Of a DNA stretch of 64,000 bases, positions 56,675 through 64,000 are shown in pieces. The translations under genes were made by a program, and so were the position numbers. The stretch is taken from NCBI GenBank assembly GCA_024500155.1, contig CM044871.1:82444402-82508401 (forward strand), given 5' to 3'. The stretch is from Chenopodium formosanum (taxonomy: Eukaryota > Streptophyta > Magnoliopsida > Caryophyllales > Amaranthaceae). Position 1 is the first letter of the stretch. Each line of letters begins with the position of its first letter. A model generated the notes under the pieces. It saw only the letters and a list, made by a program, of their open reading frames with translations, had not been told where the DNA came from and did no database searches.

Positions 56675-57929
56675 TTTTTTTAAAAACAAAATTGATTCAT
56701 AAATAAAGTCATACGACATCTACAAAGAGATTTAGATCTAATGAATACATAATAATTGAATCAAATAAAAACATTTCGTAAGCAAAGCTACGAACGTTGT
56801 TGCAAATCGTACATTCTTCATAATCTCTTTCATATCGCTGTGATTTACAGCCTTCATTGGCGAGAGGGTCTATTGTTCTGTTGTAGCCGTGCAGAAAATT
56901 TCCGTCTGATTCACTAGATTGTAATCGAAATATTAACCTCTTTTTCGATCTCGCACAAAATTTTACCCATGAAACAACTCTATAACAATCCATAAAATAA
57001 CAAGCAAATCCTCCCTCAAAAGAGAGAAGAAAAACTCGGTCTTTTGAAGGAGCCAAATCTTCCTAACACTACTAGAAAAATACAAATAGGCAACCCCCCT
57101 AATGGCACTGGTTTAGGCCAAACCGGTGGCAAAAACCGGCCTAAAAATGGGCGGGTTTTTAAACAAAGAGAAATGGCACCGGTTCAGCTCAAACCGGTGC
57201 CAAAAATAAAAGGGCACCGGTTTGAACCGGTGCCTTTACGAACCGGTTCGTTTAATTATTAAAAAAAACCGCCCATATAACTACCCCCAACCCTAATTTT
57301 CTCAGCCGTTTCTCTCTCCTCCCCTCTCCTTTTTCTCTCTCCTCCTCCTCCTCTTTCTCTCTCCTCTCCTCCTCTTTCCTTCTTGCTCACCGATCTCCTT
57401 CATTTCTTTATCTTTCTGGATCTCCTCCTCCTTTCTATCACTCGAAGACAACCAACAATTCAAAGACAACAACATGCAACACCGATTTTGATTTTTTTTT
57501 TAATCGATTTCTTGGTTTTTTTTTTTACCATTTCAATCGATTTCTTGGTTTTTTATTTCAATTTTTTTTTTTTTTTAAATTTCAATTATTTTGATTTTGA
57601 TTGTTTATTCCAATTTCTGGAATTTTATAATTCGAATTTAATAATTTTTTTTTTTTGGTTTTGGATTTTTTTAATTTCGATTTATGGGTTTCTTTTTTCG
57701 ATTTTGTTTTTTTTTTTTCTATTTCTGGGGTTTTTTTTATTTCAATTTTGATTGTGTTTTTTTTTTTATTTTGATTTTGTTTTTCGATTTAAATTTCTAT
57801 TTTTGGGTTAATTTTCTGTTAAAATAATTGATAATTTTGGGTTAATGCATGCGGTTTTGGGTTTTATTTTCGTGATTTTTAGGTTTATTTCCTGGGTTTT
57901 TTTTTTTCCATTTCAATTCTCTTCTAATT

Positions 57930-57970
<41 letters not shown>

Positions 57971-58836
57971 CCGATTTTCGATTTTGGTTTTTATTTTGAT
58001 CGATTTTTTTTTCTGGGTTTTGTTTTTATATTTTTATTTTTCAATTTTCTTTTTAACTGATGTTCTGGGTGTTTTTTTTCTTTTCAACTGATTTTCTTTT
58101 TTCTTTTTTCGATTTTTTTTAAAAAAAAATTTCGCAGCTTAATTAAATCATTGTATCGATTTATTTTGGTTTTTTTAATTGGTGCAGGTACATGGATTTA
58201 GATCTTAAATCGAAGAATCAAGATGCAAGTATAATGATTTAGATGTTGTATGGTTTTTTTTTTTTTTTTTTTTTATTATTGTGAAGTTGTAAATTTTTAT
58301 TTTGATTTATATTGTAATTTTTTTTTTGATTTATATGTTGTAATTTTTTTTATTTTGATTTATATGTTGTAATTTTTTTTATTGATTTATACTGTAAATT
58401 CTTTTTGATTATATATATATTGAACATATTTGATTATATTGATTGTGATGTTCGATTTATATTTTGTATTCTTATTTAATTTTAGTTTATTTAATTTTTA
58501 AGAAAAAAAATATTTATTTTTGGCACCTTTGGCACCTTTGGTATTTTTTGGCAACGGTTAACCGGTGCCAATTCCGAGTTTTGGCACCGGTTTGAACCGG
58601 TGTCTTTTTAAACCACTTTTTGGCACCCCCCATTGGCACCGGTTCATACCGGTGCCTTAGGCCGGGTTTGAACCGGTGCCAATTTCTTTTTTTCATGTAG
58701 TGTAAAGAAGAAGATAAAAACCCTGTCTTTAGAGGGAGAAATATTTCTCCTAGAAGAGGAAGAATTATTATAAACCTAAAACACACAAAAACAAACAATT
58801 GGGGATTTTCACCGATAAAAATCGATGGAAGCCCCT
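56675..58836 (-). mobile_element. Poly(A) retro-insertion with 17-bp target duplication, split by a CACTA element
   Basis: ATAAAAAATAAATACTT is perfectly duplicated at 56658-56674 and 58837-58853. The insert is read on the minus strand. It starts at about 58836 with AGGGGCTTCCATCGATTTTT and ends with a tail that is a T/A run at 56675-56685. Without the CACTA element (57067-58702) and its TAA duplication it is about 520 bp. The longest frame (56709-57056, 115 codons, containing CARSKKRLIFRLQSSE) matches nothing I recognise. It could be a truncated LINE, a SINE-like element or a retrocopied transcript. Confidence 0.75.
57067..58702. mobile_element. Non-autonomous CACTA (EnSpm) transposon
   Basis: A 1636-bp element starting CACTACTAGAAAAATACAAA and ending TTCATGTAGTG, with TAA duplicated on both sides (57064-57066 and 58703-58705). 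Subterminal copies of GGCACCGGTTTGAACCGG, in both orientations near each end, are the expected transposase-binding repeats. The interior is a C/T-rich stretch (57300-57430) followed by T-rich low-complexity DNA. Phe-rich open frames there are artefacts. No transposase. Confidence 0.9.
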
Positions 58837-59895
58837 ATAAAAAATAAATACTTATTGTTTTAGAATAATTCTTTCTAAATTTTTAAGAACCTATTTTAAA
58901 TTATATGAACTCACTTGAATCCATTTGTGTAATATAAGTTAAAATGAGATGAATCAAACAAATATTAACTTTAATACATAATACATCTTTTTTTTTTGAA
59001 GGAATATGCCGTTCTTTACATAGCACGTCTTTTGTGAAACAAATGAAAATATATCTTAATTTAATCAGGTTAGCCCAAATTTAATTAATTTATAACTTGC
59101 TACTTAATACAATTACAAGAATAGGGTGAAATCCAGCTGGTATATCTTGCATTCACATTGATTATTAATTATGAAATGATAAATTAAATTTTGTCCACCA
59201 AGAATATGAGTGAGAAATTCAGGGAAGCGTTAATTAAAAACGTGACGATGCTATGCGGTGTTGTGCTCTTTGGTGCATGATTCATTAAGCCATGTCAAGC
59301 TGTACAACAATTATTAGGCTAGCTATTATAAATTTATAATTATTTTTAAATATACAAATTAGATAAAAATAATGGAAATTTTTTACAGTGTTTCGCGGGT
59401 GAAACCCTCACCAAAACATTAACCCGTTTACTGTTATTAGAGTACGTAACAGATTATCATATTATTTATAATTTATAAACACTGACTTTATATTTAAATT
59501 ATATTTATAACTTATAATAAATTAGATGATTCATCAAACTTAGATCAAACTTAGCATATTAAATTAGCAAGAAGCTACTTAAATAGTACTCACAGAGACG
59601 TAACACGTAGTTGCGTCTGTTGTTTTATTCAAAGTAAGTTTGATTGTCGTTGAATGACATGAAATTAAAGCCCTCAATTAGCCTTTAAATTAATTCCTAA
59701 GCTAGAAGAGTAGAAGGTTCTATATCTCAAAATTTAATAGTTTCATACCTTTATCAATAAAATAAACTTTATTTTCGTAATAATTTAAAGATATGTTCAA
59801 GGCGTTTGATAAGTAATTTATATATTATAAAATAGTACTCTATATTAAGTTAGGAATGTATGCATGACAAAATCACGCATCGATCGATATAATTA

Positions 59896-60081
59896 GAGTC
59901 TCTTCACATTTACTGAACTGAACTGATTGGAGCTGAACTGAATTGAACTGATTGGAGTTGAACTGGACTGAACTGAGCTGAAATAAAATTTTATGAGAGA
60001 AGGAAATAAGGAGCTGAACTGAACTGAACTGAACTGATTAGAACTAAACTGAACTGAAATTAAGCTGAAATGAACAGAGCC
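59896..60081. mobile_element. Tourist-like MITE rich in CTGAACTGAA
   Basis: GAGTCTCTTCACATTTACTG at the left pairs with CTGAAATGAACAGAGCC at the right. TTA occurs on both sides (59893-59895 and 60082-60084). The interior CTGAACTGATTGGAGCTGAA repeats are the reverse complement of those at 56428-56600. Confidence 0.75.
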
Positions 60082-60479
60082 TTAATGTTAATTTTAATTT
60101 ATTAATATTTTGACTATTAGTTATTTTATATAATGCCCCAAAAAGTGCTCGTTAGCTTTGATGTCATCCACAACTTAATCACAAGTTATAACATCTTGGT
60201 CTAATTAATTCCTACCTACCGATATCATGCATAATTACTAGGCCAAAAATTCAACTCCAAACATTTCGATGCATTCACACCCTACGTATACTATCCGCCA
60301 TATATTTGATAATTTTTTTGGTGAAAATAGTTGTTCCTTTTATATTTCATAATTTTTTTGGTGAAAATAGTTATTCACACCCTTGATTATAGCTGATTAA
60401 TTAATTCCTTTCTTCTTGCTTACGTTGTTGACTGGTTGAATGAATCTGGTCGTTTTCTTAGCCAGATTCGTACCTCGTT

Positions 60480-60790
60480 TTACGTTTCATGTCTCCCTTC
60501 TTCTGCCTATATATACTCGTTGCTTTTTCTAGTCAAAAATACACAACACATTCAGTTATCTCTCCTCTCTAAAATTATCTAAACACGAGTTTCTTCTGTT
60601 CTATTTTCTGGGCAAGTATTCTGAGTTCCAGTCGGGTTTGTGAGTGCACATAAACTCCGGCGCCGTGCTTATCCTGGAGGGCGACCGCTTCTAGTCTACT
60701 GCACCGGGAGGTAGCGCGGAATCGTCTTTTAGGTCAGTGGTTTTCCACGACGCGGCTATTGTCACTTTGGTTCACGCATCAAGAGATAAG
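60480..60790 (+). other. TATA-led GC-richer island, unassigned
   Basis: TATATATACT (about 60510) is followed by CT-rich leader-like sequence and then about 190 bp much richer in G+C than the surroundings (CTCCGGCGCCGTGCTTATCC, GCACCGGGAGGTAGCGCGG, CCACGACGCGGC). It resembles the leader or LTR part of a retrotransposon, but no second LTR, primer site or polyprotein is visible. A non-coding RNA gene is the alternative. Confidence 0.35.
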
Positions 60791-60891
60791 TAATTTCTGT
60801 TTTATTGCTTAGTAGTATAACAAATACTTCATATTACATTGCACAAGAAAATTAAACTTTGTAGATACAGGACAATAATTTACTAAAGACT

Positions 60892-60919
60892 TTTTTTTTT
60901 TTTTTTTGGTAACACAACA
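60892..60919 (-). mobile_element. Micro retro-insertion (poly(A) plus 12 bp)
   Basis: TTTACTAAAGACT (60879-60891) and TTTACCAAAGACT (60920-60932) flank only a T run and GGTAACACAACA. Read on the minus strand this is TGTTGTGTTACC plus a poly(A) tail, a retro-insertion that was almost completely 5' truncated. Confidence 0.65.
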
Positions 60920-61103
60920 TTTACCAAAGACTTGAACATGCTATCAAAATAAAATAAAAACGACGGACGACTAAAGTAAAAGGAAATGTAAGTATAAATA
61001 AAGCAGAAATATTAAAAAAAAAGTTACATGTTGCATGGACACGTTCACACTGTCACACAAGGGTATGTAATGCATGCAATGTAGTTCTTTGTTAGGTTCC
61101 ATC

Positions 61104-62087
61104 CTACTGACGCATAATTCTTCCAATAAGTTCTTCGACTTCACCATTTCTGTTGCTTCTAGCCAAATCCAAGGGTGTACAACGATTTTCGTCTTTCTTA
61201 TTGATTAACTCTCTACCCTCTCGTAGTGTCAACAAGTACGCGACAACATTTTTCAACTTGTTACCGCGTTCTTTAGCAGCTACGTGCAATATTGTCCGTG
61301 CATTATTGTCAACGGAGCTTAGGGAAGTAGGAAATTTAGAATAGAACTTCTCCAAAACCCTAACATGTCCTCCTAGACATGCCTTGTGAATTGGGTAGGA
61401 TTTATCTTTGTTGCGAATGTACGTTGTTTTTGGAAAGTTTTCGAGGAAGTATAGTACCATGTCATCAAATCCTTTGGATGCAGCATACGAAAGAGGAGTT
61501 AACCCTTCTTCATCGGTGGACATGATTAGATCAGGTTGAGCCTCGAGTATAGTCTTCAACATTTCTGTGTTAACACATAAAAAAAAAAAAAAAAATTCAA
61601 TATAATTAAGTATATACTTGTATGGTACGAAGTAAGATGCTAAAATTATAATTAACCTAGGATTGAATAGAATGTTCGTTGTATATATTGAAATATTCCC
61701 ATGTTTTATTCGTATTGTACGTGAAATATTGTCATCTATACCTTGATTTTGGTTGGCAATGGCGGCACGTACACCAGCAAGAGCATTATTATTATTATTA
61801 TTCGTCGTATTTCTTGCGTTATTATTGAATACACCCCGAGAATTATTATTGCTATGACGCCTTTCGTTTTGAAATTGCATCGATAGATCAGCATTAAACA
61901 TTGTGATGGGATACACCATGATGGTTGTATTCATGACCCGTGGAATAAGGTTACTTTTCGCGGTGGTGTTCATTATTTCAAACACCACGGCTCGATCATC
62001 AAGGTCATGAAAATGCATGTTGTGGAGGGGGAAGCCCATGAGTTTTAGGATTTCTTCTTTTTTTCTCTGGATCTCTTTTTCTGCCAT
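61104..62087 (-). CDS. Short ankyrin-repeat protein without PGG domain (paralogue B), Asn-rich
   Basis: Predicted 268-aa protein from exons 61742-62087 and 61104-61564, joined at NQNQG|EMLKTIL in phase 1 exactly as in the paralogue at 48621. The N-terminus (DRAVVFEIMNTTAKSNLIPR) is shared. Where the paralogue has an extra ankyrin unit, this one has an Asn-rich stretch encoded by ATT/AAT repeats near 61788-61860 (NNNNNN and similar). Ankyrin units follow: GLTPLSYAASKG, KSYPIHKACLGG, ARTILHVAAKER and CTPLDLARS. The protein ends at GRIMRQ, with no PGG or membrane part. The 177-base intron is a multiple of three and has no in-frame stop, so retention would give an uninterrupted 327-aa product with a hydrophobic insert. 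A TATA box lies at 62241. Confidence 0.78.
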   Translation of the reverse strand: MAEKEIQRKKEEILKLMGFPLHNMHFHDLDDRAVVFEIMNTTAKSNLIPRVMNTTIMVYPITMFNADLSMQFQNERRHSNNNSRGVFNNNARNTTNNNNNNALAGVRAAIANQNQGIDDNISRTIRIKHGNISIYTTNILFNPRLIIILASYFVPYKYILNYIEFFFFFLCVNTEMLKTILEAQPDLIMSTDEEGLTPLSYAASKGFDDMVLYFLENFPKTTYIRNKDKSYPIHKACLGGHVRVLEKFYSKFPTSLSSVDNNARTILHVAAKERGNKLKNVVAYLLTLREGRELINKKDENRCTPLDLARSNRNGEVEELIGRIMRQ

Positions 62088-62240
62088 TGTAGCAAAATGT
62101 TTTCAAAATAATATAGTGATCGAAATATATATTTGGATTAGTCTAATCAATAAAGAGTTCGGGTTTGGATCAAGTTATTTAAGAATGGTGCAAGAGATGT
62201 GGTTTGATGAGGGATGGAGAAAATGAGGTGGAGATTTGTA

Positions 62241-62250
62241 ATTTATATAG
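62241..62250 (-). promoter_or_regulatory. TATA box of short ankyrin gene B
   Basis: CTATATAAAT on the minus strand about 155 bases before the ATG at 62087. It matches the element upstream of the paralogue at 50080. Confidence 0.5.
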
Positions 62251-62637
62251 AGAAGGAGATAGGGGAAGACAGAAATGTACATGCAATTACACTAGCAATG
62301 CATGTAATTTTCTAGGTTGATTGACCTATCTACTTAGTACCTGCCACACGGCCTCTTCTTATTTGTTGCAGCTTGGAGTTGGAACTTGCTAATTAAGGTT
62401 TCCTTTTATTTTGACCGTAATTAACACTTCTATGCATGCTAGGGTTATACACTTATACCTAATTATAATTCCTAACCTAACCTACTCTACACAAGATTAA
62501 ACAACTTATTATTCCAAATATTCACATATTAATTCACCAGAATATTCACCATAAAACTAGAAGTGTCAAATTAAAGCTACTTTATTATCCACGTGTACCT
62601 ACAAGATACATGCACATAAGTAAAGAAAAATAATCTT

Positions 62638-62658
62638 TTTTTTTTTTTTTTTGAAGGA
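62638..62658 (-). mobile_element. Micro retro-insertion (poly(A) plus ~6 bp)
   Basis: AAAGAAAAATAATCTT is duplicated at 62622-62637 and 62659-62674. Between the copies are only a T run and GAAGGA, that is TCCTTC plus poly(A) on the minus strand. TTTTTGAAGGAAT also ends T runs at about 13664 and 58985, so they may come from one element family with a TTCCTTC 3' end. Confidence 0.65.
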
Positions 62659-63211
62659 AAAGAAAAATAATCTTGGTTGTACCAAGCGCTACTAATTGTA
62701 TATTGGAAAGTACTTTAATTCATTGATTGTAAATTAACTTGTCCACCAAGAAATTAAAATAAAAATGTTAAGTTGCTAAATCTACCAATAAAAAATCAGA
62801 AGGAAATGTTGGGAAATTTTCCAGTTGTAGAATAATCAGGCTAGAAGTCTTCACAAGGCGACCATTCTACTAGTCAACTCGGTGTTGAATTATTATTGGT
62901 GGTAGTAGTTAGTGGGGTTAAGGTTTAATTAATCTTGGCCTTACCGTACCATTTCGTATGGATATGCATTTCGTAATTAATGTAAGTTAACATTGACTAT
63001 AATATTTTTTTAGTCATAGGAATTAAATCTTTACTCTTTATTTATTATCACATGCAAACCGTAGGTAATTAGTTGTAGCATGAAACGGGTAGAAGAAACA
63101 GCCCAGCATTGGCTGAATGGAAACACCAAGGAAATGTCATTCGACCAAGAAATTCTCTAACGGCATGTTTGATCTGACAGGCGTATTATACTCTCTAGTT
63201 TTTTTTATTAT

Positions 63212-63262
63212 TATTTATTTATTTATTTATTTATATTATTTATTTATTTATTTATTTATTTA
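63212..63262. repeat. (TTTA)n microsatellite
   Basis: Twelve or so nearly perfect TTTA units with one interruption. Confidence 0.85.
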
Positions 63263-63369
63263 AAAAGTACATTTGATATTTTGATTACTAGAAGGAATAA
63301 TTTTTAGGAAGATGAGTTAAATAGAGTAAAATATTGTGTATGTAGGACAGTAGGAGTTTGTTGAGGAGT

Positions 63370-64000
63370 TATTTTTTTTTTTTTTTTTTACATCAGCTTA
63401 ATTTAAAACAAATTACAAACTAAAATAAAAGCTAATTAGACTAGTTCGACTATTGTTGGCTAGGATATGCGCCCGTTGAACCTTGTCTCGGTCCACCTTA
63501 GCTTTAGGATGTTGCAACACTTAAACCTCGGCCCTAATGTATTTCCCGTATGGTCCAGTAAACGTTTAGGTTGTCTACTTCCTTCTTTCGTAAGAGATTG
63601 ATCATATTCATTGAATCCGAATAGAGAAGAACCTTGGAGAATCCCATAGTTGTACACCATTTTAGAGCTTCAAGACACGCCTGTGCCTCCGAATGCAAGG
63701 CTGAGGTTGTTAAACCGAAGCTTGCACCCGCATCCAAGAAGTCCCCATCAGTAAGTTTCATTGCCCATCCAAAACCACTTCTTCCACTATTCTTTTCAAA
63801 AGATCCGTCAATCTGTAGAATACAATCCGGTTGCCCCTGACTTGGATAAAAAATATATTTTTCCTGTCCAATATGTACCTGGCAAAAACCCGGGGGTTCA
63901 TGCATACCCATGTCTGGAATGTGCAGCGTACCTAAAGTTGTCAGACTTGGTTTGTTGAAATCTTCCAAACATTGCACGACTTGTTCAATGTTCCTTTTCA
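63370..64000 (-). mobile_element. LINE 3' end with RNase H domain, continuing beyond the window
   Basis: On the minus strand an open frame (63534 to at least 63977) encodes the RNase H-like domain of a plant non-LTR retrotransposon. QIDGSFEKNSGRSGFGWA has the first catalytic Asp, SEAQACLEALKW the Glu, and LLYSDSMNMINLL the second Asp. After REIH the frame stops, and the expected continuation (LGPRFKCCNILKLRWTETR) is in another frame, so the copy carries a frameshift. A T run at about 63370-63390 is its poly(A) tail. The 5' part lies outside the window. Confidence 0.8.

Larger units (their letters stand above)
58854..61103. other. Intergenic region upstream of 60.4 kb and 3' flank of short ankyrin gene B
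   Basis: AT-rich. It contains a Tourist-like MITE (59896-60081), a ~40-bp tandem duplication (about 60303-60372, AATTTTTTTGGTGAAAATAG twice), a GC-richer TATA-led segment (60480-60790) and a micro retro-insertion (60892-60919). I found no PGG/transmembrane exon that would extend the ankyrin gene at 61104. Confidence 0.55.
62251..63369. other. Intergenic, AT-rich, no gene seen
   Basis: Upstream region of short ankyrin gene B. It holds a micro retro-insertion at 62638 and a (TTTA)n microsatellite at about 63212-63262. No supported ORF. Confidence 0.55.

Noticed and set aside
56709..57056. 115-codon ORF as a host gene
   Set aside because: It lies wholly in a poly(A) retro-insertion with a target duplication. 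No domain was recognised and its upstream end is broken by the CACTA element.
57383..58060. Phe-rich ORFs (122 and 71 codons)
   Set aside because: T-rich low-complexity interior of the CACTA element. Composition explains the open frame.

Overview
The window looks like nuclear DNA of a flowering plant, almost certainly a eudicot. It is AT-rich, its genes are split by GT-AG introns, and its proteins belong to plant families: a G-box bZIP factor, a BES1/BZR1 factor, UGT72-type glucosyltransferases and ACD6-like ankyrin/PGG proteins. Intergenic DNA is crowded with MITEs, SINEs and LINE ends. I cannot fix the species. Caryophyllales is only a guess from the general look of the repeats.

Layout, left to right. 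(1) 1613-5092 (-): GBF-type bZIP factor in 11 coding exons, with a long 5'-leader intron reaching to about 7722. (2) 7.8-11.4 kb: gene-free, with diverged duplicated blocks and a perfect 65-bp inverted repeat. (3) 11397-15698 (+): two-exon FQR1/WrbA-like quinone reductase. Its 3.5-kb intron hosts a GGGTC-repeat transposon with nested insertions. (4) 16.5-16.9 kb: a dead LINE 3' end. (5) 17395-26730 (+): 16-exon cytosolic Xaa-Pro aminopeptidase 1 with every metal ligand present. (6) 27230-28684 and 31056-32462 (-): two intronless UGT72-like glucosyltransferases in tandem. (7) 33951-35398 (-): a BES1/BZR1 homologue. (8) 35.4-41.8 kb: transposon and repeat territory. (9) 41784-62087 (-): three ankyrin genes in the same orientation. 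One is full length with a PGG/transmembrane exon. Two are short paralogues without it, separated by a 5.9-kb satellite-bearing transposon and a CACTA element nested in a retro-insertion. (10) 63370-64000 (-): 3' end of another LINE.

The host genes are not an operon or pathway. Two loose themes are visible: hormone or light transcription factors (GBF, BES1-like) and defence or secondary metabolism (UGT72 pair, ACD6-like cluster). The most unusual material is the transposon layer. Three elements share near-identical 11-bp terminal inverted repeats (AGAGCTGTCAA or AGACCTGGCAA) and 8-10-bp target duplications. Their bodies are degenerate GGGTC/GACCC pentamers, and one carries a ~4.2-kb satellite array with three-monomer higher-order periodicity. 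Several other insertions could be dated relative to one another from target-site duplications read directly in the sequence.

Exon boundaries were placed by hand from splice consensus, reading phase and protein continuity. No search or alignment was run.
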